Origin: Phytophthora quininea
Taxonomy: Eukaryota > Oomycota > Peronosporomycetes > Peronosporales > Peronosporaceae
DNA length: 64,000 bases
NCBI GenBank assembly: GCA_011947345.1
Contig: JAAVTG010000672.1
Span: 806,001 to 870,000, forward strand
Reading direction: 5' to 3'
This document shows, in pieces, positions 31,049 through 41,815 of this stretch. A program made the position numbers and the translations under genes. Every line of letters begins with the position of its first letter. The stretch's first letter is position 1. Below the pieces are notes generated by a model. The model was not told the origin of the DNA, did no database searches, and saw nothing but the letters and a program-made list of their open reading frames with translations.

Positions 31049-32421
31049 GTGCAAGCATTCCTTTTCTTGCACACGTTTTAATACATAACTCAAAGAATTC
31101 GCTTTTGTAACGAACTCTTGTGGTCCTCCCGTTCCTGGAGTAGCCGCTAGCTGTGCTGGTCCTGCGTTGGATCCGGTGGGCCGTCCGTCACTAACTTCAA
31201 CACCTTTAACAACTACTGGCCGACAGAGAATCAACTGGGTTCCCTGTGCCAGTGCGTGCCCTGGCCGACACTGCCACCTATTTATTATCTTTTCTCGACA
31301 ACAACTGTCCTGCCTGCTCTCAACCTTGCAGCCCTTGGCACCTCGCGAAGCGAGCTCCTGCACGCCTGTCCTTACCACTTGGAACACACTGGCCCCTTAC
31401 ATCGCAGTACGGAGACTCGAAGACACACTGGTCTCCTCCCGTTCGTTCGGTCCACGCTAGCACCGTTCTGCACAGCCACCGCTGGCATCAACAACACCAA
31501 CCGTCCTTCCTGCCCGCACGTCACCTTGCAGTCCTTGACAGTATCAATCGCCGCAACGCCGGTCACGGGTCGATCGACTGTTCCCGCTTCAGTGTCCACC
31601 GTCGAGACAACCACCGTCGTTCTGCTGGGCGCCAACCTGGTCATGCAATCGTGCAAGACGTCGTGGTGTCTCCGGACTAGCCAGAGCTGGTCTGCGTCCT
31701 TCGGCGCGCTGGGCGTCTTATAAGCAGTTTCAATCAGCAATCACCAGTGTTTTATACTGCTCATCTCCGTGTTTTATTGTGTGATGGCTATATTTCTAAA
31801 AGATGGCTATATTAACCATACTGGAAGCAAGTGTTGACAGATGTACCAGTTCGTTTCTAACGAGTGATACCGGCAAAGGGTCGCTGATTGGCGACAAGCG
31901 ACATCTACACGCGGAATAGAAATTATCCATAGAAACGCTTTCGTAACGAATAGAAAAGTAGCGGGACCTTCGATCAAGTGTCGATAAGCATACAAAATCT
32001 CTGCTAAACGACCAAGGTGGTTGCTCTTCGCGGGCGTTCTCTAACGCGGCCGATCAATGACGTGCGATAGGTTCAGGACAAAAATACCGTTGACAACGGC
32101 ACTACCTTCCCAAGGCACTTTCGTTGGGAGTGTACATATCGATTTTGGTGCACGACACGGCCGGTTACAGCTGCCACCATACAACCTGCAAGTCAAAGTG
32201 AGGTTAATGCTAAAAATGATCACTAAAAATGCTCAACTTTCACAAAGATCTCCGACGTACCACTACAAGAATCAATAGCTCTCAGCTTCTAGCTGGGAGA
32301 ACAACTGTACTATGGCACATCGAATAAAGCATAGTTCTTCGAACGACGAATATATACTTCGATTGACCCCAGTAAAGAATGGAAAAGTCAGTTTTAAGGT
32401 AGAATCGGGAAAAGTGACAAG
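31049..32421. other. Interior of the SET element, no confident gene
   Basis: On - two overlapping frames (31025-31387, 31372-31740) with Val/Arg-rich composition could be one protein with a frame change, but equally long frames occur on +. No transposase motif (DDE, C...H, SWIM) is visible. The last ~700 bp hold only short frames. Confidence 0.45.
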
Positions 32422-32678
32422 GTTTATTTTCCGCGTGCAGTGAGCGGAGGGAACGGAACAAGCGGAAAATGTCTCTTCCTGAGAAGAAAGGCATGGAACA
32501 CCTAACTGTCCGGTTCGATATAGTCAAAGAAAAGCTGCCAGAGTTTTAGGCCAGCCAGCGAGAGTCACTCATCCTCGCTGGCAGAGTTTCTCTGCGCAGT
32601 CGGTTCATTTCGGTTCGAGCGTCGCCGCCAGCAAGCCTCGCTTCAATAGATCGACTCGGCCCCACGCTCGGCACGCTC
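32422..32678 (-). repeat. Right terminal inverted repeat of the SET element
   Basis: Reverse complement of 30200-30456 at about 99% identity. See the element entry. The LINE 3' end at 32726 begins 48 bp beyond it. Confidence 0.85.
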
Positions 32679-32725
32679 GACTAATTTCAAGAGCTGACTG
32701 CATCTCAAGGCGGAGGTCCTACTGA

Positions 32726-33375
32726 AGGAGGAAATTGAATTGATTAACTGTTTAGCGGATTTCTCGTCTTAAGGTGATAAGCTATCTATCCGTGAGAGTT
32801 ACGTTCGTATCGTCCACAAGTGGTGCATGGGTTCCGGGATATTATTTTCTGGCGGATCAAAGCCAAGTTTTTGCAGCACCCGGGCCACAGTAGCGCGGTT
32901 GCAATGAAGCTCATGTGCGTGTTGGTAGAGGAATTGGTAGTGCCTCTTGAACGAGTTCAGCAGATTGAGAATATTTGGCACTTCAGCCGTCGTTTCCTGG
33001 AAATGAATGTCGTTCCTGAGGCGCCATGTTGCACGAAACACAATCGCTGTGTAGATCCTCCATAGAAGTATCAGTTCTTTGTGTTCACTTCTCCAGTTCC
33101 TACGGAGGTCTTGTAATCTTGGGAAGAGTAGCAACCTCCAGCTTAGATCGACGCAAAAGAACGTCGACCACCGGCTCCATAGTTCGCTCCACATTGGTTC
33201 TAATGACGGGCACGTGAAAAAAGTGTTCTACCGTTTCGGTATCCTGGCATTCCGGACGAACGCAGTTTTGGATGGTAAAGCGGAGGTCCGACTGAAGCAT
33301 GCTCACGTACGAGAGCACCATATCCATGGTGAACGACGCCCACTGGCACATCTCGGCCATGTGAGACCCCTCCAT
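32726..33375 (-). pseudogene. LINE (non-LTR retrotransposon) ORF2 3' end
   Basis: Two frames on - join to a typical reverse-transcriptase tail. 33100-33375 has CVRPECQDTETVEHFFHVPV, the zf-RVT motif found after the RT domain. 32799-33194 continues LSWRLLLFPRLQDLRRNWRS and ELILLWRIYTAIVFRATWRL (then RNDIHF), ending PENNIPEPMHHLWTIRT. The 3' untranslated tail runs to about 32726. 5'-truncation is usual for LINEs. A second copy of the same 3' end is at 54670-54802. Confidence 0.7.
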
Positions 33376-34195
33376 GGTCTGTCGGACGCTGCCCTGGGTT
33401 ACCGCTCTCTACCTACTCCCGCCGAGACACTCAGTTTTCATTGGGGGGCTCTTCGCTTACCCAACGAGAGCAGGCCCCCGCCAGCAACCACATCACGTCA
33501 AATCGGCTTCATCGGGCTGGCCGAGTCTAAGGCTTATGTCTACACGGCGGTCCAAGGCTCAACGGTCATGGTACTTGTCACGCTGCTGGTAGGAGCTCAC
33601 GTCACTTTCTCCACGGATTTGCCCGACACCACGTCCGCGAATTGTCTCCGATAGGCTGCGCCGGTAACCTCCAGTTGGGATCATATACGGTACAGATCAG
33701 CATTTTGAACATGTGTCGTTTTTGCAGGATCAGCTTTGAGATCTGAAAATGCACGGTCACCCGAAGGCCACGTAGAATCTCAGCCATAAATTCTTGCGAG
33801 AAGGAAGGCTCATTTGGTAACATGCTGCTTCCAGCTCAATCTCTCCCGGGCGCTACTGGGCCTCTAGGCAACACTGGCAGCGTCTTGCCACGACGTCCAA
33901 GGGGTCAAGTTCGTCAGGAAATCAGCGTGGGCTACTTCCGAGGATTTAAGTACACGCGTGCCTGGGCGTCGTCAAGAAAGACGTCCTACCGGCGCAGCCA
34001 TTGGCGTCAAGGCTGCCCCGGCACGATGTCCTTCTTCATCAGCACCATGGGCTACACCGCTGGGCGACCCCACACCTGCCGAAATCTTGATGCTACTGGC
34101 ACTAGCCTCGTGGACGTCTCTAACTCATGAAGGACCGAGTGGACACGCTGGCCATCGAACAAGTCGCGCATCCTGCGCGGAGCATATGAGAAACC

Positions 34196-35200
34196 GTGCG
34201 GGGCGGGTTTTACGGTGCTGACAAAGCGAATGTTGTCCGTGGTCTATCGGAGCCCCAAGCTCTTCATCGTGTGTACCGAGCGAGGAGCCGACACTTCAGT
34301 GGAGAAGTACACGGTGCAATCGAAATTCCGCCACTGAACGAAGCTGTTTCGTTTTTTCAATTTCACCACAACACGGCGAACCGCGAGAATCTCAGCAAGC
34401 CCACTCGACTAATTGGCTGGGCGTACCCGTCCCTCATTAACCTGCTTCGCTACCACGGGACTACGATTTTTGTCGATGGCACATTCCGGTGTGTGCCACC
34501 TGCAATGCGTCATCTTCATGGTGCATGATAGAGCTTCGAGGCAATTTGTTCCTGTATACTACGTCTAGGGTTTGAGCACTTCGCGCAGTGGAGATTCTTT
34601 TGGGACATGATACACTTTGTAGTGCAAGGCACGGATCAACAGCTTGAGCCAGTAGAGGTCGTGTGTGACTTCGAGAGCGCTTTAATTGATGCTGTGCAGA
34701 CGCAATTCCCGAACGCGATCGTTCTTGGTTGCCTCTTCCATCTGAAACAGGCACTCACGCCCGCTATGAAGCGGTTTCTGATCCCGGAGAAGGAGTGTGT
34801 CATCGCCATGACTCTTGGGGTGCTGGACATCCTGACTGTTGTTGAGCACAATCTTGTTGAGCGCGGCATTAAATGGGTCAAACGTGAGATTCGCCAGCGC
34901 TGTGTAGGAGATGGAATTGGGTATTCTAAAGTCAAGTGGCGAGGATTCTGGGCCTATTTCCAGCGGACATGGCAGAAGCAGTACGGTGTCGACGTGTGGA
35001 ATGTGGCGGGTCTAAACAACGAGCTCATCGCCCGCACCAACAACCCACTGGAACGGTTCAACAGGGAGATCAATAACCGCTTTCCGAAGCGTCGCCCGAA
35101 TATGGCTACGTTTGTAGGCGTGATCAAAACACTTTCAGCTGAGTATGTTCAACGCCTTGCTGACGTTCCCCGTGGACGAGCGCGGCCCCCGCAGCGCTAA
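34196..35200 (+). pseudogene. MULE-2 transposase
   Basis: N-terminal part (RLIGWAYPSLINLLRYHGTT, then IFVDGTFRCVPP) carries the first catalytic Asp. After a frame change at about 34500 the sequence reads CVIFMVHDRASRQFVPVYYV, then returns to frame 2: FAQWRFFWDMIHFV, VEVVCDFESALIDAVQ (second Asp), GCLFHLKQAL (C-x-x-H) and ARTNNPLERFNREIN (catalytic Glu). This is the DDE core of Mutator-like transposases, which cut and paste the element. A TAG after VPVYYV and the frame changes disable the gene as sequenced. Confidence 0.8.
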
Positions 35201-35483
35201 CGAATCCAACTGCCCGAGCCGGTTGAGATACCGGATGACATTGACGATGGGTCTGATGATGGTGAGGCAGCGGTTGCTGAGCTGCCGTCCAACAGCTCAT
35301 CGGATGAGGAGACCGAGGAGGACGAGAAAGAGCAGTAACAGGAGAAGCCACAGCTTGATAATCCTTTGCCAATGATTAAAAGTTCTAGGACAAGAAAATA
35401 GCTTAGTGATAGCAAGATCTAACCGGGAGAGATTAATAAACGTCAGCTTACCTCACTGTCATGTTGCTTCCATGGACTCCTGT

Positions 35484-35553
35484 TAACCTCCCTGGATCAC
35501 ATATGGTACAGGTCTGTTCTTGGATCAGACCTGTACCATATATGATCCCAACG
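35484..35553. repeat. Palindrome formed by two MULE-2 ends
   Basis: GATCACATATGGTACAGGTC and GACCTGTACCATATATGATC form arms of about 22 bp with one mismatch around a short loop (TTCTTGGAT). Both arms are MULE-2 terminal sequence, one in each orientation, so two element ends lie tail to tail. Confidence 0.75.
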
Positions 35554-35825
35554 AGATTTTACCGCTGCGCCTACCTCGAATGTAGCGCACGTGCCGAGAT
35601 CACGACATACGAGTTTCGCCTGCCAGTCCAAGCAATTATGAAGGCACTTGTACCACGACCATGGACTGTCAGAAAGACTAAGCCTCACGACTCCCACGGA
35701 TCCGCGACCAGCACCATCATCAGCACGACCAACACCGGACGGACGCCGCAGTAAGTGCATACATGTTCCCTGCAAGACTAACACATTGAGGGCATCGGTT
35801 CATTTTGGCAACGCCCCAATACTTC

Positions 35826-35913
35826 GGGGCAGCCACTCGACACCTTGCCTTACACGCAAGGAACCTCATGGCTTTGGCCCATAACCGAAATGAACCTATT
35901 TGCCCCCAATGCC
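35826..35913 (-). repeat. Inverted copy of the 88-bp repeat at 30083-30170
   Basis: See 30083-30170. It directly precedes the first LWY effector remnant. Confidence 0.7.
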
Positions 35914-35929
35914 TGTTTATGGAAAATCC

Positions 35930-36680
35930 CACTTTTGAGGTGGTCTGCTGATAGCTTCAACTGCAACTACTACAATTTCTTCGTGGCGAATTCGCTGCCC
36001 ACCTGGACCAAGAAAGGTTTGCTGCCGATCGAAGTCATGACACTGATGGGCCAACGATGAGTACCACAACAATTTCGTGACGACTCAGATACGGGTCTTG
36101 ATGTAGTAGCTTTAGACCTTGCAGCTTGAGAAGTCGACTTGGGTGCTTGCTGGTAAATCGAAATCTGTATTGAGCGCAGCATTTGCTGCTTAAGTGTTGG
36201 TTTCTGTTGGTTTCTGTTAGTTTCGCCTAGCTGCGCTTCTTTGGATATGCAGTGTGCCTTCGTGAGATCTGTACGATCTCACGGTCCGTTGCTTGTTGTT
36301 GTTGCTTGCTTGGATATGTCTGCTGGTACTTGCTGGAGTATCACTACACTTGATCGACAAGGAGTTTTCCATCTCCACAATCAATGAGGTGTTGGGACTC
36401 AACAAGTATGGCATCATGTCTACTAGTAACGACAAGTATTACGTAACTTTCATGATTTACCAACAATGAGCTTGGGCGAAGAATGAACTATCTCGGAAGT
36501 ACGTCAAGATCAGGTTGGGGATTGACAATTGCCTGAATTCTGACTACAAGTATTATGATAATTACGTTAAGAGCCGAATTCCAGTCTGGGTGCGGAAAGA
36601 TCTGTCTATGTCCAAAGTCATGGTGATGTTGGGGTTCCTTCGATGGCCTATCGACAAGTTTACTGGCGAATATTTATAAA
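35930..36680 (+). pseudogene. Degenerate tandem-LWY effector remnant
   Basis: Pieces of LWY modules are spread over 750 bp: NYYNFFVANSLPTWTKKGLL (about 35960), IDKEFSISTINEVLGLNK (about 36355), AWAKNELSRKYVKIRLGI (about 36475), SDYKYYDNYVKSRIPVWVRK (about 36540) and DLSMSKVMVMLG. About 280 bp without LWY sequence, containing GGTTTCTGTT repeats, separates the first piece from the rest. Several stops and frame changes are substitutions or larger indels, so this is a genuine relic. No signal peptide or RxLR is seen. Confidence 0.75.
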
Positions 36681-36918
36681 ATGTTTCCTTCTTTTCATTG
36701 ACGGGACCGTCTGTTCCTGGTGAATTTTTTGCACTCGAGACGGAAAGAAAACAGATCATCTGACGAGGCTGCTTCGGGTCAACCTGATCGGTAGTGTACC
36801 AACAGTATGGATCAGCTCGATGTAAATGGTCGCAATCGTATCACCATCGATTTGGCGGGAAGTAATCTACATGGTGAGGGTATTATAAGCAACGCCCATT
36901 CTATCATTTGGTGCCGCT

Positions 36919-36933
36919 CTCACTTGCCAATTC
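36919..36933 (+). promoter_or_regulatory. Oomycete initiator-like element of effector at 37006
   Basis: CTCACTTGCCAATTC has CTCA, five bases, then CAATTC, close to CTCA-TTYYN-CAWTTT. The same word recurs 5' of the paralogues at 38547, 40354 and 45130. Distance to ATG is 73 bp. Confidence 0.55.
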
Positions 36934-37005
36934 TCCGTCCGCAGCTAATTGTACATACCGCGTTTGATAACCAAAAACGACTTCTTCTCCGTCCACCTCC
37001 AGCTG

Positions 37006-38141
37006 ATGCAGAAGCTCCTCGTTTGGATACTGCTTGTTGTCGCTTTCGTCTCCTGCGGCTCGATATCGGCGACTCTAACATTCGTCACTGAGCTTCCTGA
37101 CAGAGCCACTGTTGACAAGACAACAAGACTACCGAGACCAAGCAATGGCTTCGACCCGGAAGACAGAGCGGGGGTCTTCCAGAATTATCACCACTAAAGC
37201 AAGCTCTGCAGAAGAAAATGAAGGTCTGGGCGACAACGAGATCCATCTCATACATCCAGAAGCAGTTGGGGTTGGCTTCGCTCAAGGGGGCTGCATTCAC
37301 AGCCGCTGCGAATTTCAAGCTGTACGACGACTTCCTGATCGACATTGCGCAGTCGTGGCTGCAAAGGGGCATCGCGATAAAGAACGTGTCTGGACATTTG
37401 GGTCTCGAGAATCTGCTCGGAACAGCTTTGACCGAGAACCCCAACTACAAGTACTACGATTTCTACGTGGAGCAGTCGCTGCCCATTTGGGCCAAGAAAG
37501 GTTTGCTGCCGACCGAAGTCATGGCGTTGTTGGGGCTGGACCAGTTGTCGACAACAGCGATGAGAAACCACGTCAACTACAAATACTACGACGAATACGT
37601 GACGACGCAGATACCGATCTGGATCGACAAACAGTACTCGATCCGTAAAGTGAAGAGAATGTTGGGATTGAACACACTCCCGGACTCTGCCATCTCCTTA
37701 AATGTCAATTACAAATACTACGACAAGTACGTCAAGAGCCAAGTCCCAGTGTGGCTGAAGAAGGGTTTATCCACCAACGAGGTGATGCGAAAGCTGGAGC
37801 TCGACGGATACCGCGGCGACGCGTTCCGAACGAACGTCAACTACAAATACTACCAGAGTTTCGTGACCAGCAAGCTCGAGTTGTGGGTAGCGAAGGGTGT
37901 TTCTCGGGAGCAAGTCAAGACAAATCTGGGGCTGGAAAAGTTGTCTGGCAATGAATTAAAGACGCACCCAAACTTCCCGTTTTACGAGAAGTACATGAAG
38001 TCGGAGGAAGCGTATCGACGGAGAGGTTGATTGAAGCAGGACGTGTCGACTATTGGTACGGGGCCGGATAAAGTTCGTCCTGATATTGTCAAGAAAACGC
38101 AGGACTTCAAGCTTCATGGCAAATGGAGAACAATTGCGTAG
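37006..38141 (+). CDS. Secreted RxLR-like effector with six tandem LWY modules
   Basis: ATG 37006 gives a signal peptide (MQKLLVWILLVVAFVSCGSI), a degenerate RxLR (RLPR, residues 41-44) and EDR at ~52. The frame changes at the G5 run 37170-37174, as expected from one missing G. From 37218 comes a clean 270-residue run of six ~44-residue modules, each beginning with Trp (WLQRG, WAKKG, WIDKQ, WLKKG, WVAKG) and ending in an N-Y-K-Y-Y-type helix. After TGA 38028 the same frame continues LKQDVSTIG to TAG 38139, as in paralogues. LWY modules are stiff joined helical bundles. In PSR2-like effectors they bind host proteins such as the PP2A core enzyme. Target here unknown. Best preserved member of the local family. 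Confidence 0.8.
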
Positions 38142-38502
38142 TTCGTGCAGTGGGATCTGGTGCGGTTGAAGGCCTCTCGCACTGAGTTGTCGTCAAATTT
38201 GAGGTGTTGAATTTCGCTAGAGATTTATGTTAATGCTGCACTGAGGGCCCAAACAATATTAAAGGGCGATTTCCCATTTCCCGATAGCACGACTTCCTAA
38301 GAAATATCAGTCTCGCTTCATATATATTTTCCTCCGTTCGGTGTCTAGCATTTACTTCAGTAGCTGAAACAGTCGCCGCAGTGTGCTTGTTGTTCTTCAT
38401 GTGCTCAGAATCCTAGCTGGCGAAGCTGGTTAGGTAATCTTTATATTGAAAGTAAACAGCGCTCCTAACCGATGGTTTCTAAGAGATCAAATGCATCCTA
38501 GC

Positions 38503-38518
38503 TATCACTTGCCAATTC
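38503..38518 (+). promoter_or_regulatory. Oomycete initiator-like element of effector at 38547
   Basis: TATCACTTGCCAATTC, nearly identical to the element at 36919, lies 29 bp upstream of the ATG. Confidence 0.5.
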
Positions 38519-38546
38519 CACGCCCACCATCAAGACCGATCCACCG

Positions 38547-40000
38547 ATGCAGAAGTTGCACCTTTTGTTGGCGCTTTTCGTCGTTATCGTCTCACAAGGC
38601 ACTATTTCAGCTACTCAATCGCCCATGTTGACCGACTCAATCCCGGAGGCTTGAGAATTAGTAAAAATGAGCTGATTAATAATTTAACGGATTTCTCGTC
38701 TAAGCTGCTTTATCTGGTAGCATCAGATCTATCGTTGAGGAATCCAAATGGTGTGTTGCTCTCCCAGAGGCTTGAGAGCAAACACCGATTTTAACTGGGA
38801 AGAGAGAAGATGGGGTCTTCCTGGGCTAGCGTTGGTGAAGCAAGCCTTCTCGAAAATATCAAATGTAGCCAACAGCAACGAGTTGCAGTTGAAAATGCAG
38901 GACTGGGCGAAAACGGACAAACCTCTCTCTTATGTCGAGAAAGAGTTGGGATTAGCTTCTCTCTCGGCGGCCGAATTCACTGCCGCTAAGAATTTTTAGT
39001 TTTACGACATCTATGTGCCCGACTTGGTCGATACTTGGCTGGAAGATGGTCTCTCCGTGAATTATGTCTTTGGAAAAGTGGGCCACGACAAGCTGACTGG
39101 CAGGGCCTTAACCGAGAATCTTAGCTACAGTACTGCAATCGCTTCGTGGAGCAGTCATTGCCCATTTGGGCCAAGAAAAATCGCTGCCGGCCGAAGTTCA
39201 AGCGATGCTGGGGCCCGACCAGTTGACAAAAACTGCGATGAGAAATCATGTCAACTACAATTACTACAACGCTTTCGTGAGGATCCCAATACCGATCTGG
39301 GTCGACAGAGAGTATTCTATCCTCGAAGTCAAGAAGATGTTGGGACTTAGCATACTTCCAGACGCTGTCATCACGGCCAGGAAGGAACTGTCTCCGAAGG
39401 ATACCAGGAAAAAGTTGGGATCGACAAGCTCCACAGAGACGAATTGACAATGAGTTCCGACTTCAAATACTACGACAAGTTACGCCACGACCCAAATCCC
39501 AGTGTGGTTGAAGAAGGATTTATCTGTCGACGAATGACGTTTCCAACGTCAAGATACTGGCGAATCTGGGCCTTCAAGGATGCTCCGAAAGTGTGGTCAA
39601 AAAGATCCCAAACTACCGATATTACGTGAAGTTCTTGAAGTCGGAAGCGTCGTATCATTTAAATTGATGGCTGAAGCAGGATGTATCGACGTATGGCGCC
39701 TCGAAGAAACTCGGCCTGGATACAGTACGTCCTGATATTGTCAAGTACACACAAGATCTACGCCAAATACTCGAAAATGGTAGACGCCCATGTAAGCGAC
39801 CCTCCAACATCATCAACAAGACAGCCTCTCTCGATGAAATAAACGCCAAGGCTGAAGTGTGGAGTGCGGCTGGATGTAAAGAAGCCTACGTGAAATCAGC
39901 ACTGGGAATCCAAGACAAAATTGGAGTCGAGAATATTGCAGCACACCCTGGGTACCAGTATTTCGAGAAGTTCTTGTTCTCCGATAGTACCATCTCGTAA
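38547..40000 (+). pseudogene. Tandem-LWY effector, disrupted
   Basis: A signal peptide (MQKLHLLLALFVVIVSQGTI) is followed by a ~110-bp stretch (38645-38757) like the minus-strand 3' end of the LINE family at 32.7 kb, which separates it from the rest. The body resumes as RANTDFNWEERRWGLPGLAL, with an EERR-type motif, then LWY modules (WAKTDKPLSYVEKELGLASL; WLEDGLSVNYVFGKVGHD; WVDREYSILEVKKMLGLSI). There is a TAG at 38997, two or more frame changes, and near 39667 a TGA at the same place as in the 37-kb copy. The last module ends GYQYFEKFLFSDS with TAA 39998. Clearly broken by insertion and substitutions, so a true pseudogene. Confidence 0.75.
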
Positions 40001-40322
40001 TCTCTAATTCATTACGAAAGCAATGAAGATCATCAAGTGAATACCTGCGGCCAGCAAAAGGAAAAACAACTTAGATAGTGATACCTCACGAGTTTCCTAT
40101 TTCTCGAAAGTTCGAATTCTTAATACTGGACGTCTCTCTTTATTTTTATCTGTCCAGTGGCTAGCACTTCATGCACTACGGTTGCTGAACCAGTCATCGT
40201 AGTATGCTCCTGCTCTTCATGTGTTCATTATCCTAACAGGCGAAGCTGGTTAGGTAATCCTCATGTTGAAAGTAGACAAAGTTTCGAACCGGTCATATCG
40301 ACGCGATCAGCTGGTACCCAGC

Positions 40323-40338
40323 CATCACTTGCTAATAT
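40323..40338 (+). promoter_or_regulatory. Initiator-like element of the 40.3-kb effector copy
   Basis: CATCACTTGCTAATATTC is a mutated version of the word at 36919 and 38503, about 20 bp upstream of the expected start position. Confidence 0.4.
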
Positions 40339-40353
40339 TCCATCAACCGTCAA

Positions 40354-41750
40354 GATCGATCAGCTGAGGAAGAAACCTCACGTTTTGCTGGTACTTTTCG
40401 TCGTCGCCTTCTCCCGCGGCGATGCCGTCAATGTTAGCGAAATCAAGTCTAAGAAAGTACGACTGCTGAGAGCAAACATCGCCTTCAACTCGGAAGACAG
40501 AGCGGGGGCCTTCCGGACTATCATCACTCGACCAAACGGTCTCAAAATGTCGATCGCAACCACCAACGAAGATTTGCAGGAGAAAATGAAGCTCTGGGCG
40601 GACATGCCTGTCAAAGTCATCGAGGTAGAATTGGGGCTGGACAAACTCATACCATTTAACTTCAAAGGCGCCAAGAATTTTCGATTGTACGACCGCTATG
40701 TGACCGCCTTGGTCCCGACTTGGTTGGAATAGGGTCTCTCTGTGAAAGACGTTATGGTGAAGTTGGGTCTCGAACAATTGGCCTATGCTGAGTTCATCGC
40801 GAGCGCCAACTTCAAGTACTATCACCTGTTCGTGATGAAGTCACTGTCCATTTGGAAATAGGAGGGTTTGACGCCGACCGAAGTCGTGGTAAGGCTGGAA
40901 CTCGACATGTACAATCTGAGATCCAACGTCAACTACGAGTACTACGACATCTACATGAAAGACAAGACCTGGTTGAGTGAAGACCTGTCCCTGAGAGACA
41001 ACTCTGGAAAATTGGGTTCGACAAGTTGTCTGGAACTGCGTTGACGGACCACCCCAACTACGAGTACTACAATTCCTTCGTGGTGAACTCATTGCCCACT
41101 TGGAAAGAGAAAGTTTTGATGCCGACCGAAGTCATGACACTGCTGGGTCTGGACCAGTTGTCGGGAAAAGCACTGACAGCAATGTCAACTACAAATAATA
41201 CGACAGATTCGTCGTGGCCCAGATCCCCACGTGGATCGACAAGGAGTTTTCCATCCCCAAAGTTAAAGCGATATTGGAACTAAACGAGCATGCTGCCAAC
41301 TACGAGTACTACGAAACCTTATGGTTGAACAACTCCACGTGTGGTCCAAGAAGAAATTAACTCCAAACGAAGTCAAGGCCAAGTTGGAGATTGACAACCT
41401 TTTGGGAAATGCCCTGACAAAGAGTTCCGACTTCAAATATTACGACGAGTACGTCAAGAGCCAAATTCCAGTCTGGGCAAGAGGCGACCTGACCATATCC
41501 GATGTCATGGTCATGCTGGGTCTGGATGGGATGTTCAAATCTGCGATGAAGGCCCAGACCAACTACGAATACTACGACAAGTTCGCAATACACCAAGTTA
41601 CTCTGTGGTTCACGCACAATTTATCCACGGACGAGGTCATGCGGAAGTTGAATCTCGACAAGTTGTCAGGCGAGGCCTTCCTGCAGAACGTCAACTACGA
41701 CTACTACAAGTTTCTCGTGACCAAAGGTCTCGAATTGCCACTCCAGCATC
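40354..41750 (+). pseudogene. Tandem-LWY RxLR effector, start codon lost and several stops
   Basis: The signal-peptide region (RKKPHVLLVLFVVAFSRGDA) is intact, but where paralogues have ATG this copy has CTGAGG. The nearest in-frame ATG (40157) would bury the signal peptide. A canonical RLLR and SEDR follow (KKVRLLRANIAFNSEDR). Modules then run with TAG at about 40730 and 40858 and frame changes near 41030, 41190 and 41310. The final ORF (from 41321) still has four good modules (WSKKKLTPNEVKAKLEI, WARGDLTISDVMVMLGL, WFTHNLSTDEVMRKLNL). The copy ends abruptly at about 41740 against an antisense fragment of the LGPPP gene, which suggests a recombination breakpoint. Confidence 0.75.
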
Positions 41751-41815
41751 CATCAGCCGACTCCAACCGGAAGAACTCTAGTGTTGCCATTCGGACTGTC
41801 AGTCTCTAACAGTCC
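41741..41815 (-). pseudogene. Fragment of the LGPPP-repeat gene
   Basis: About 60 bp (ACCGGAAGAACTCTAGTGTT, then GCCATTCGGACTGTCA) match 44010-44070 of the LGPPP gene in the same orientation. The fragment is fused to the truncated 3' end of the 40.3-kb effector. Confidence 0.6.

Larger units (their letters stand above)
30200..32678. mobile_element. 2.48-kb element with 257-bp near-identical inverted repeats enclosing a SET gene
   Basis: 30200-30456 and the reverse complement of 32422-32678 have the same length and differ at only about three positions. The ends read GAGCATGCCGAGCGTGGGG and GAGCGTGCCGAGCGTGGGG. The inner edge of the left repeat is two bases before the SET open frame. Such long, nearly identical terminal inverted repeats indicate a recently moved DNA transposon, MULE-like in structure. 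No transposase is visible inside and I could not find a target duplication, so it is probably non-autonomous, with the SET gene as captured or native cargo. Confidence 0.75.
33663..35555 (+). mobile_element. MULE-2, Mutator-like element with short end repeats
   Basis: GTTGGGATCATATACGGTAC at 33674-33693 is mirrored by GTACCATATATGATCCCAAC at 35533-35552. The transposase lies between them in + orientation. The ends are short compared with MULE-1. A direct copy of the left end sits at 35481-35517, next to the right end. Inactive because of transposase frame breaks. Confidence 0.55.

Noticed and set aside
31025..31740. Minus-strand frames inside the SET element as a gag or protease gene
   Set aside because: No zinc knuckle, protease or other motif, and equally long frames on the other strand.
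30200..32678. Target-site duplication of the SET element
   Set aside because: Flanks GAATTCGTT and GACTAATTT do not match, so I did not claim one.
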